A stretch of DNA of 64,000 nucleotides, taken from NCBI GenBank assembly GCA_000153445.1, contig CH672396.1:405668-469667 (forward strand), read 5' to 3'. Below the pieces are notes generated by a model. The model did not search any database, was not told the DNA's origin, and saw only the letters and a list, made by a program, of their open reading frames with translations. Of the stretch, positions 26,244-34,283 are shown one piece after another (position 1 is the stretch's first letter; every line of letters begins with the position of its first letter). Both the position numbers and the translations under genes were made by a program. The DNA is from a gamma proteobacterium HTCC2207 (GTDB lineage Bacteria; Pseudomonadota; Gammaproteobacteria; Pseudomonadales; Porticoccaceae).

Positions 26244-27308
26244 TTACTTGGCACTTATCAGGCGTTTGATAATTCTGCGTGCTCTATTGGCACCAACGTC
26301 AACATGAATATCAAGCATGGCTTTCTGGCCGAAACGTTGCATATTGGCGTATTGAGCTTCAATAACGACTTTGTCTTCGTCAAATGTTTCAGCAGTTTGT
26401 TCGATAACCAGCTGCATTGTTTCAGCGGGATTATTCGTTGGATTGCTTGCCTGAGTCCATATGTAAAAACTTGTTTCCGCAGTTTGAGGAGTCACACCAT
26501 GGAAGCCTCTTAGGTGAAAACCACCACGATTGGGATCATCTAGAGATTCAGTATTAACATCGACTGCACCGGTCCAGATTTCAAGATGTGACGGATAAAA
26601 TACAATCTCTTGCCAACGATCCACCTGTCCTGCAAACGGATAGGCTGCGGTATAAGTTGGCGGCGGTGTCGAGTTGGGCATGTAGCGAGTCACTCGCACC
26701 GAATCACCTTCGCTTTCCACTTTCATTTCAGCGTTCATATGGATTTTCGCATTTCCGCCTATAGTATTAGCGTGGACATAGCCAAGGTGACTGAGGTCTA
26801 AAAGATTGTCATGTATTAACTGATACGGCGCTTCATAGTGGTAAACATCACCGTCAAACAAGTAGCGCTTATCAGTGTGAACAGAATACTCTGGTGGCTC
26901 GCAACTAGGCTCTGAGTCCAGTTCAGAACCAAACCATATCCAGATCAGCGGGCCTTTTTCTATTGCGTGATAAGCAGTTACTTTTGCTTTTGATGGAATC
27001 TTTTCTTGTCCTGGAATTTCGATGCAGGCCCCTGCGCAATTAAACAGCAGACCGTGATATCCGCAACGCAACCCAGATTCATCAACGGTCCCCAAAGACA
27101 GAGGTAGTGCTCTGTGACAGCAGCGATCTTCAAGTGCCCCGATTTGACCGTCTTGTGTTCTAAACAAGACTACCGGTTCGTTTAGCAAGGTGCGCGCTAA
27201 GGGTTTATCGCTAACTTCTGCACTCAATGCGGCTACGTACCACATGTCCAGAGCAAACTCTGAACGAGTGGGCGCACTTGTTACCATGACATCATTGGAG
27301 CTTGCCAC
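26244..27308 (-). CDS. Rieske non-heme iron oxygenase, VanA-like (cluster A)
   Basis: A 354-residue oxygenase alpha subunit. The Rieske cluster is bound by C63-x-H65 and C82-x2-H85 (DRCCHRALPLSLG and RCGYHGLLF). The mononuclear iron site shows DNLLDLSHLGYVHANT, with the paired His. Overall size and order match the VanA/dicamba-demethylase group, which remove O-methyl groups or hydroxylate aromatic acids. The partner reductase lies directly downstream. The substrate is unknown; a methoxylated or carboxylated aromatic is most likely from the family. Confidence 0.9.
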   Translation of the reverse strand: MASSNDVMVTSAPTRSEFALDMWYVAALSAEVSDKPLARTLLNEPVVLFRTQDGQIGALEDRCCHRALPLSLGTVDESGLRCGYHGLLFNCAGACIEIPGQEKIPSKAKVTAYHAIEKGPLIWIWFGSELDSEPSCEPPEYSVHTDKRYLFDGDVYHYEAPYQLIHDNLLDLSHLGYVHANTIGGNAKIHMNAEMKVESEGDSVRVTRYMPNSTPPPTYTAAYPFAGQVDRWQEIVFYPSHLEIWTGAVDVNTESLDDPNRGGFHLRGFHGVTPQTAETSFYIWTQASNPTNNPAETMQLVIEQTAETFDEDKVVIEAQYANMQRFGQKAMLDIHVDVGANRARRIIKRLISAK

Positions 27309-27433
27309 TTGATTTCCTCCTAGGGAATACTTTTCAATATCGAAGACGAAGGTATGCCTGCCGCTGATATTAGGTTTACCATTTGTGTTAAATACGGCTG
27401 TAAGCTCTCTTCGACCAAGGGAATATGCCTCAG

Positions 27434-28582
27434 CTAGATCGGCTTCGCCACAACCGCGATACTGTCAGCGGTCGCTTGACTGTTATCAATCAGAGGCCCT
27501 TTGCCAAGTTGTCCTAAGCAAATGCCAAGGCTGCTCTTAACGATGTAATCACAGCGTTCGAAGCGACGATCTCTATAATTCTTAAAGGCTTCTTCAGGGC
27601 TTGATGCTTTTGTCAGCTCGTCGGCTAGTACAAGCGCATCTTCGATGGCCAATCCGGCACCTTGCCCTAAGTGCGGCGTTGTAGAATGCACAGCATCGCC
27701 TAGTAATCCGATGCGGCCACTGTGCCAATCGCCCTCGAGCATCAGCCACTCTAGTGGACGATAGACGACGCCTTGATTGTCTGTAATCTCATCTGCAAAG
27801 TGGTGCAAAGTAGGGCAGGCCATATTCAATCGCGCCTTCATTTCATCTACAAGCGTCGACTTTTTAAAATGAGGATTCTCTGGCTCTGGCGTTGTCACAT
27901 ACATATATATCTGTTCTTCCGACATTGGGACCAGGCCCACGCCGACTCGACCGTTATACACGTGGAGGCCTTCCATATCTTTAGGTCGGTTGAAGTTATA
28001 CCGCCAAACCGATTGGCCGGTAAATTCAGGGGCGGGGGCTTCTGGGAAAATAGCTTGGCGAGTTTGAGAATAAATCCCATCGGCACCAATGACCAGATCA
28101 TATTTTCCTTGACTGCCATCACTGAAAGTAACCTCAACAAAGTCAACGCTGTCATTAATTGTTTCTGCTGTCAGGCCAAGACGGATGTCGGCTCCGGATT
28201 TCTTAGTGCTTTCAGCGAGAACTCGTTGAAGAGCAGGGCGTGCAATACCGACATTTGCTGGATAGCCTTCAACAAGGGGTGGTAAAGGTATTTTTGCAAC
28301 CTCCATTCCATTTGGCGCAAAGATTTTGACATGATCAAAACCATAGCCGGCATCAATATAGTCATCAATCACCCCGAGCTCATACATGGCCCGGATTACA
28401 TTGTTTTGTTGAATAATACCGACACCGTACACTGTCCACTCTGGGTCTTTTTCAATTATCTCAACATCATAGCCTTTTTTTCTGAGTGCTATCCCTGCGG
28501 ATAATCCACCAATTCCGGCGCCTATAATTAGTACTTTCCAAGGATGGTCGGAGCCTCGGAATGAAAGAGTATTTTTGTTCAT
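27434..28582 (-). CDS. FAD-dependent aromatic monooxygenase
   Basis: A 382-residue flavoprotein monooxygenase of the salicylate/3-hydroxybenzoate hydroxylase class. It shows the ADP-binding GAGIGGLSAGIALRKKGYDVE, the DG motif DLVIGADGIYSQTRQ, and the GD motif GLLGDAVHSTTPHLGQGAG. These enzymes add a hydroxyl to phenolic acids using NAD(P)H and oxygen, preparing the ring for cleavage. Its ATG overlaps the stop of the FAH-family gene (ATGA), so the two are co-translated. It is cytoplasmic, with no signal peptide. The exact substrate is unknown. Confidence 0.9.
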   Translation of the reverse strand: MNKNTLSFRGSDHPWKVLIIGAGIGGLSAGIALRKKGYDVEIIEKDPEWTVYGVGIIQQNNVIRAMYELGVIDDYIDAGYGFDHVKIFAPNGMEVAKIPLPPLVEGYPANVGIARPALQRVLAESTKKSGADIRLGLTAETINDSVDFVEVTFSDGSQGKYDLVIGADGIYSQTRQAIFPEAPAPEFTGQSVWRYNFNRPKDMEGLHVYNGRVGVGLVPMSEEQIYMYVTTPEPENPHFKKSTLVDEMKARLNMACPTLHHFADEITDNQGVVYRPLEWLMLEGDWHSGRIGLLGDAVHSTTPHLGQGAGLAIEDALVLADELTKASSPEEAFKNYRDRRFERCDYIVKSSLGICLGQLGKGPLIDNSQATADSIAVVAKPI

Positions 28583-29565
28583 TTATTTTTCCCTTGTTTT
28601 GTTACACATTGGTCCATTGGCCCAAAGAGTGGCTTATCATCGAGCCCTCTCGTCTCCATCCGAACCCGATCACCAAACGACATGAAGGGTGTTTGTATCT
28701 CTCCAAGCTCAATCAAATCAATTGCACGACGTTCAGAAATACAGGATGACCCCACTGCCTTGTAGTCTTCATTTGAAACAGTCCCAGAACCTATAACAGT
28801 TCCGGCGGGCAGGTCGCGTGTCGCAGCGGCATGAGCTACCAATTCATGAAAGCCATATTCCATTTCATTGCCAACCGTTTCCCCAAATCGCTCGCCATTG
28901 AGGTCGACTCGAAGCGGTAAATGAATTTGTCCTTCGCGCCATACCTGGCCCAGCTCTTCTGGTGTTATAGCTACACCTGCCATGCTGCAAGCAGGTTTGC
29001 CCTGTACCCAGCCAAAGCCAGTTTTCATTTCGGCGACGGCAATCGTACGCAAACTCCAATCATTGAGTTGCACTATGAGCTTTATGTGCTGCATGGCATG
29101 CTCTGGGGATACGCCCATAGGAACCGCGTCGACAATCACGCCAAATTCGCCTTCAAAATCGATACCGCCATCCTCAGAAGGAAAAGGAATGTCATCAGAT
29201 GGACCAAAAAAGCAGTCGGATAACCCCTGATACATCAATGGCTTTTGTGCATCGATAGGCGGGAGGTTATAGGCTTTTTCCATTAACTTTCCATGCTGCG
29301 GAAAAGCAGACCCATCCAGCCATTGCCAAGTGCGAGGCAGAGGGGCGGTGGCAGTCATTGAATCAAAGGGCTGCCCAGCGTCTCCGTCGCTCCCATTGAG
29401 TGCCTTCGACAGCTGTCTTAGGTCCTGTTCAACATGATTCCAGTTTTCTATGGCTGATAAGAGATTGGGTGCAATACTTTCAGCGCTTATACAGCGTTGA
29501 TTATCATCGGATACAACCACCAACGTACCATCGCGACTATTAGACTTTAATGTGGCAAGTTTCAT
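28579..29565 (-). CDS. Fumarylacetoacetate hydrolase (FAH) family protein
   Basis: A 328-residue FAH-family enzyme. The metal-site Glu/Asp residues are in DFEGEFGVIVDAVP and the following VQLNDWSLR. The C-terminal DLPAGTVIGSGTVSN is the usual active-site segment. The family hydrolyses, hydrates or decarboxylates diketo acids made by ring cleavage (fumarylpyruvate, 2-oxohept-3-enedioate and others). It overlaps the cupin gene upstream and the monooxygenase gene downstream by 4 bases each, a tight operon. It probably acts late in cluster A, on the ring-fission product. Confidence 0.9.
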   Translation of the reverse strand: MKLATLKSNSRDGTLVVVSDDNQRCISAESIAPNLLSAIENWNHVEQDLRQLSKALNGSDGDAGQPFDSMTATAPLPRTWQWLDGSAFPQHGKLMEKAYNLPPIDAQKPLMYQGLSDCFFGPSDDIPFPSEDGGIDFEGEFGVIVDAVPMGVSPEHAMQHIKLIVQLNDWSLRTIAVAEMKTGFGWVQGKPACSMAGVAITPEELGQVWREGQIHLPLRVDLNGERFGETVGNEMEYGFHELVAHAAATRDLPAGTVIGSGTVSNEDYKAVGSSCISERRAIDLIELGEIQTPFMSFGDRVRMETRGLDDKPLFGPMDQCVTKQGKNK

Positions 29566-30149
29566 TGTGCGCTGTCCTGAGAAGATGCAAGTTCTGGGCT
29601 GAATTTACCGTCAACCAGAACAAAGACGATGCGGCAATTCCTATCTGACCGATTTGCCCATCCGTGATTAGTGCCTCGCTGAATGATGATATCGCCGGTT
29701 TTACAAAGAGTTTCACCCTCATCCATAATCAAAACGATTTCGCCATCCAGCACAATTCCGTAATCAATGGTTTCGGTCTTATGCATATGAGCATGACGTT
29801 CACTTGTACCACCATCAGCCACAGCATTACCGGCGCCTATTTCTGCAAAGTGCGCGATACGCTCTTCAGGAGACAGGTCAGCGAAGCTTTCATCATCTGG
29901 CGGAATATCGAGTATGCGGATGCGGGTGCCATTTTCTGGCGGTACCAGTTGGATTCCTTCCTCATAAGGCTCTCCGCTTGCATGATCAATTAGCGCGGGG
30001 CTGGCTGTGGTATTCCAAAGTTCATAAAACATTGGACCCGTCTCGCCACCGATACGCTGCACGCGAGGCGCCGGACCATCCTCTTGGATGATCGCTTGTC
30101 CCTCAGAATTATGTCCCGTGACAATGCGTCGGGGGATAGTGTTTTCCAT
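29562..30149 (-). CDS. Cupin-domain protein of an aromatic-catabolism operon
   Basis: About 195 residues. A single cupin fold occupies about 110-180, with the metal motif HAHMHKTETIDYGIVLDGE and the second motif GDIIIQRGTNHGW. The longer reading from 30206 is less likely, because GAGGA lies 8 bases before the ATG at 30149. Gentisate dioxygenases are double cupins of about 350 residues, so this is too short to be one. It may be an isomerase, a small dioxygenase or a sugar/acid-binding accessory. Its stop overlaps the FAH start. Confidence 0.82.
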   Translation of the reverse strand: MENTIPRRIVTGHNSEGQAIIQEDGPAPRVQRIGGETGPMFYELWNTTASPALIDHASGEPYEEGIQLVPPENGTRIRILDIPPDDESFADLSPEERIAHFAEIGAGNAVADGGTSERHAHMHKTETIDYGIVLDGEIVLIMDEGETLCKTGDIIIQRGTNHGWANRSDRNCRIVFVLVDGKFSPELASSQDSAQ

Positions 30150-30253
30150 TATATTGTCCTCTTTCCTGAATTTTTCCTGCAAGACCATTTGACGAAAGCA
30201 ATCCACAGTCGCGCAAGGTTCCGGCTGATTTTGCCGCAGCTCTCGGTTTGTTA

Positions 30254-31414
30254 TTAACGTCTCTGGTCCCCTAGGGTATCGGCGAACCAGTCAGCGATAT
30301 AATCCCTGCCATAGGACATATTGTCCGCTCCAACGTGCTCGACACCGCCTTCTCTAGCAGTGAAGATTTTTAGTTCTGGCTTGATGGAATTGGTCATTTG
30401 CTCAAATGCCTGGTGGGCATATTTCACATTGATCTGGCGATCACTGGCACCGTGGGTAATTAGGAATGGCATTTTGATTCGGTCCATATGACCGTTCATA
30501 TCCATACCCTCAATCTTTTTGAAAAAATCTTCTTTGTCTGTTGCGCCAAAGACCCAATAGACATGTTTCCAATAGTGCGGAACTGGGTTTTCACCTTCGC
30601 TATCGAGGCGACCAATTTGCACTTCATGCCAGTTGTGATTGGCGCCCCAAACGGCAGCTGAAGCAAAGCGCGGCTCGTAGGCCGCAGCTCTCGCTGCGAA
30701 ATGACCGCCTAGAGAGATACCGGATACTCCGACACGCTCCCCATCGACGTCATCGCGCCCAGCTAGGTATTCGTAACAGGGCGTTGCCCACTCCTCCGCA
30801 TAGGGTGTCGCAGGGAGGTTATGCAGGCGCAGAGTCTCTCCGGTTCCTGGTTGATCTACACAGAGCGTGGATATACCTCTTTTAGCCAGTGCATGGGGAA
30901 GCCAAGACCAAAAAAGAAGTTCTTTGCTGCTATCGAGACCATTGGTAAAAAGAACGCAGGGCGCGGGGCCATCAACGCCTTCTGCGCGGGTAAAGAGCGC
31001 TGGTATAACCGCTCCCTTGTAGGGGATTTCGACACGTGTGCAATTTTCACCGCTGAGTTCGACATATTGTTTAAAGGCTGACTGGGCTTTGGCAAAGGTC
31101 GCTGCTTTACCTGGCTGCCCTGCACCCTGCATTCTCTCTGCCGTGGTGTAGTACAGACTGGCTCGGCGAAATTTTTCAGCTGCGGATAAATTTCTACCGC
31201 GTTCTAAGTCTTCATTGGCGAGCTCAGACAGAGTATCAGCCTTTTTCGCCCACTCCTTCATAAATGCCGGTGTTCCGGCATCAGCGCCTTCATCAGCGGC
31301 ACGTTTAATCGGCTCGCACATATCCACGATTTCGCCAAGCTCTGCGCCACTGGCAACAGCGATTGAAACGGAAAGATTCCAGATATAATTTGGGAACAAC
31401 TCACATAAAGCCAT
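30254..31414 (-). CDS. Alpha/beta hydrolase, likely C-C bond hydrolase
   Basis: A 386-residue enzyme with a helical N-terminal part (1-~120) and an alpha/beta-hydrolase fold. The nucleophile is Ser234 in GVSGISLGGH, the acid is in HGASDRQI, and the His is in VEHVGADN. The long helical N-terminus resembles the FrsA and 2,6-dihydropseudooxynicotine hydrolase group, which cleaves C-C bonds of diketo compounds. It follows the extradiol-type dioxygenase gene by 3 bases, so it probably works on the meta-cleavage product. Substrate unknown. Confidence 0.88.
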   Translation of the reverse strand: MALCELFPNYIWNLSVSIAVASGAELGEIVDMCEPIKRAADEGADAGTPAFMKEWAKKADTLSELANEDLERGRNLSAAEKFRRASLYYTTAERMQGAGQPGKAATFAKAQSAFKQYVELSGENCTRVEIPYKGAVIPALFTRAEGVDGPAPCVLFTNGLDSSKELLFWSWLPHALAKRGISTLCVDQPGTGETLRLHNLPATPYAEEWATPCYEYLAGRDDVDGERVGVSGISLGGHFAARAAAYEPRFASAAVWGANHNWHEVQIGRLDSEGENPVPHYWKHVYWVFGATDKEDFFKKIEGMDMNGHMDRIKMPFLITHGASDRQINVKYAHQAFEQMTNSIKPELKIFTAREGGVEHVGADNMSYGRDYIADWFADTLGDQRR

Positions 31415-31417
31415 GAT

Positions 31418-32320
31418 CTAGGCCTCCGGAGCTGTGAACAGCCCATTATTTGTTACTGACTTCGGCATAGTCGCGGGACCGCCCACACCAATACCCCATT
31501 GATCCATGATTTCTTTGCTCGGCTTGTGGACAGTTGCAACCCAGTTGTCGTCGTCGACTCTTTCTAGTTCGGATGTATATTCAACGACATAGCCTCCAGG
31601 AGTAGCGAAGTATGAGAAAACGTTGTTTCCGGCTGTGTGGCGCCCGGGTCCCCACAAGATATCACTTTCGTGGCTGCGCACTCGTGCGATGCTTTTCATC
31701 ACTGAATCAATATCGGGAACATCATAAGCCACGTGATTAAATGCCGGTGGCCCCGGCAAAATGGCAAGACGGTGATGCCATTCATTGCAGCGCAAAAAGC
31801 ACATAAAATCTCCCAGCCAGTCGGATACGCGGAAGCCCAGAGCTTTTTCGTAAAACTCAACGTATTCTTGAGGGTTTGGAGCATGCAGCACGACGTGACT
31901 TATTTGTTCAGGACGAGGTTCGCCAGGCTGTATCGTGTCCGCTATGCGGGTTTCAAAACCGGTACACACCTCGATGGTGAATCCGATTGGGTCAAAGAAG
32001 CGGAAACCATAGCCACCGCCAAGTTCACTCATCTCATGGGGTTGACTGATAATCTTGCCGCCAGCTTGCTCAACTTGCTGAGCCAAAGCGTCAACCTCAG
32101 AGCGATCAGCCGCACTCCAGCTGATAACATCAATTCTCGGTTCAGCGCTCGGTCTTAGTCTGACGGAATATGCTGCTGAACTGCCGGGTGCAGCCAGATA
32201 TATCATGCCATCATCGCTGGGCACCTCAATGAGTTGCCAGGCATCTGTGTAGAATTTTTTTTCTGCTTCGATATTTGTGACACCGTAACCTACGTATCGT
32301 ATTTCATTGACGCGAGCCAT
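31418..32320 (-). CDS. Extradiol-type (VOC fold) ring-cleavage dioxygenase
   Basis: A 300-residue protein with two VOC/glyoxalase modules (about 5-120 and 138-260). The second has the type I extradiol metal set: His in QISHVVLHAPN, His in FNHVAYDV and Glu in GGYVVEYTSE. Such enzymes open catechol-like rings next to the diol (meta cleavage) using Fe(II). TTGGAG lies about 10 bases before the ATG. It is the first gene of the cluster A core operon (dioxygenase, hydrolase, cupin, FAH, monooxygenase), which suggests a meta-cleavage route for an unknown catechol. Confidence 0.88.
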   Translation of the reverse strand: MARVNEIRYVGYGVTNIEAEKKFYTDAWQLIEVPSDDGMIYLAAPGSSAAYSVRLRPSAEPRIDVISWSAADRSEVDALAQQVEQAGGKIISQPHEMSELGGGYGFRFFDPIGFTIEVCTGFETRIADTIQPGEPRPEQISHVVLHAPNPQEYVEFYEKALGFRVSDWLGDFMCFLRCNEWHHRLAILPGPPAFNHVAYDVPDIDSVMKSIARVRSHESDILWGPGRHTAGNNVFSYFATPGGYVVEYTSELERVDDDNWVATVHKPSKEIMDQWGIGVGGPATMPKSVTNNGLFTAPEA

Positions 32321-32387
32321 CTGTTATTTCTCCAAGATTTTCTAAGATTGTGCTGCCATGTATTCGGCGGCCTAAATTTTCTTACTG

Positions 32388-33059
32388 TTAAAAGCGGGGC
32401 ATTAACCCTTCTGATTGAAGGAGTGCCTCCGCATCATTTTCCCTCGAAATTGCGCGCTGCACAGCTGGCATTTCGAGGGTTCGTGAATAGTGAGCTGTAA
32501 TAGCTGGAAACGGCGCGGGATCAAATCCAGCCCCAGTGATGCGAAACCAAACCCAATGCAAGTAGGCATCGATTACCGACCAGTGGTCGCCGAGCATCCA
32601 AGGCTGGCTCAGCAAGTCAGCTTCTATCGATTCCAGTTGCTCAGACATACTCATCGTTGCCATGTCAACAACGCGCTGAGGAGCGCCCTCAAGATCGCAA
32701 AAAAAGTGCGGCATCCTAATTCGAGTAACAAGGGGATGCAGGTCAGCGCTAAATCTTACAAGAGCACTCAATACTTGCGCCTGGATCAAACTTGAATTTG
32801 ACTCAGGTAAGAGATTCGCCTGCGGATAGGTTTTCGAAAGCCAGATTAAAATTGCAACGTTTTGGGGGATCGGCGTTCCATTAACCACCAAAACTGGGAT
32901 CTTGCCGCTTGGGTTAAGGTTCTTGAACTGCGAAGACTTATGCTCCCCCTTCATAAACCGCATTATCTGAGTGTAAAAGGGAACACCAATGGTCTCCAGA
33001 GCAATCAATGGGACTCTAGAGCAGGCGCCTGGGGCAAAGTGTAGGCATAGATCAGTCAT
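32388..33059 (-). CDS. Glutathione S-transferase family protein (cluster A)
   Basis: A 223-residue GST. The N-terminal domain starts MTDLCLHFAPGACSRVPLIALE, with NPSGKIPVLVVNGTPIPQNVAI (cis-Pro and an acid/Gln contact region). The helical domain has the WSVIDAYLHWVWFR motif. In ring-cleavage clusters such proteins can act as maleylpyruvate isomerases or cleave ethers and halides with glutathione. Its presence suggests one such step here, but the sequence does not tell which. It is separated by 67 bases from the dioxygenase and has the same strand. Confidence 0.85.
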   Translation of the reverse strand: MTDLCLHFAPGACSRVPLIALETIGVPFYTQIMRFMKGEHKSSQFKNLNPSGKIPVLVVNGTPIPQNVAILIWLSKTYPQANLLPESNSSLIQAQVLSALVRFSADLHPLVTRIRMPHFFCDLEGAPQRVVDMATMSMSEQLESIEADLLSQPWMLGDHWSVIDAYLHWVWFRITGAGFDPAPFPAITAHYSRTLEMPAVQRAISRENDAEALLQSEGLMPRF

Positions 33060-33197
33060 TTAACACTGTGCCTAAAAACATTGACCTGTAAAGTTTAACC
33101 ACCATTTGGCTCTCCCCTAAGTCTTGCGGAAAAGACGCAAGCGTTTTAATGGAGCTAATATTGAGTCAAACCGTAAGATTATAAAAGTTGATTGTTT

Positions 33198-34118
33198 TTA
33201 TATGTTTGGATTTGTTTTGGTGATAGCTATTTCTTTGATTTTCTGCAGAATATATTGAATGCCTGGGTCGTTAGAGCGGGCGCTATGGACTTGCACGTGT
33301 TCTTTTATGGAGGGGAAGCTAAATGGCAATGGCGCTGTGACTATGGGAACTCGCGTGGCGAAAATATTAGCCAAACGTTCATGCATTACTGTCAATCTAT
33401 CTGTTCCGACGACCATTTCAGGGGCCAGAAGGAATGAGCCGACCAAAATGTCTGTATCTCTCGATTTCTTGCGTGATTCGAGTTGCTGGTCGGACACTGA
33501 AATAGGGCGGCGGCTGCCAAGCTTTACGACTACATGTCCTGAAGTATAGAAAGCTTCCTCTGTCATCGCCTGTTGGAAAGCGGGGTTTGATTGGCAGCCT
33601 ACGATCACGAACCGATCTTCGAAGAGAAGCTCTGAAGGAAATTCATCAGAGATCATTTGTTCGGGTAGTATCACCAAATCGATGCTGCCCTGTGACAACA
33701 ACTCATGAGTTGAATCCGCAGGGGGCACGATTTCCAGCTGTATATTAGGCGCTACGTTTCGCAAATGCCTAATTAGGGGGACAAAAATGACCTGGGCCAG
33801 ATAGTCAGATGCAGTGATAGTAAATTTACGCGATGTGGTTGCAGGGTCAAAAAATGCGGTTTTGGAGATCAACGCTTCCACGCTGGCAAGCACGACTTTT
33901 AATTCTTGGTGAATAATAAGTGCGTGAGGTGTCGAGACCATTCGCTTGCCGTGCTGCTTGAGGATGGGATCGTTAAAGTATTCACGCAGCCGTCTGAGAG
34001 CCGCGCTCATAGCGGGCTGGCTTAAATGCAGTCTCTCGGCGGATCGCGAGACGCTTTTCTCGTCCAGCAAAACATCAAGTGCCAAGAGCAAATTTAGATC
34101 TAAACCTTTAAAGCGCAT
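33198..34118 (-). CDS. LysR-family regulator, NodD-like
   Basis: A 306-residue LysR-type regulator. The winged helix at 7-65 reads LDLNLLLALDVLLDEKSVSRSAERLHLSQPAMSAALRRLREYF, which is the NodD/SyrM/LeuO branch. An effector-binding domain covers about 90-300. It is divergent from the TonB-dependent receptor gene and upstream of cluster A on the same strand, so it probably controls one or both in response to an aromatic ligand. The 165-base divergent region (34119-34283) is AT-rich; I see no clear palindrome in it. Confidence 0.92.
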   Translation of the reverse strand: MRFKGLDLNLLLALDVLLDEKSVSRSAERLHLSQPAMSAALRRLREYFNDPILKQHGKRMVSTPHALIIHQELKVVLASVEALISKTAFFDPATTSRKFTITASDYLAQVIFVPLIRHLRNVAPNIQLEIVPPADSTHELLSQGSIDLVILPEQMISDEFPSELLFEDRFVIVGCQSNPAFQQAMTEEAFYTSGHVVVKLGSRRPISVSDQQLESRKKSRDTDILVGSFLLAPEMVVGTDRLTVMHERLANIFATRVPIVTAPLPFSFPSIKEHVQVHSARSNDPGIQYILQKIKEIAITKTNPNI

Positions 34119-34283
34119 TATTGTTATCTCTACTTAGATTATTTAAGTTACCAGACTAATCCATAATAATTTTGTATGCAATATGATAAAAATAATAAAT
34201 TTTACCAATGGCAGCGTAACAACTATCGTTGAGGAACAATAAAACAAGTACAAATTATAAATAATAAAACCCAGGAGTTAAGC

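Noticed and set aside
29562-30149. Gentisate 1,2-dioxygenase for the cupin gene, with GST and FAH as a gentisate pathway
   Set aside because: The protein has a single cupin domain of ~195 residues, whereas gentisate dioxygenases are double cupins near 350; the nearby extradiol dioxygenase also fits another route.
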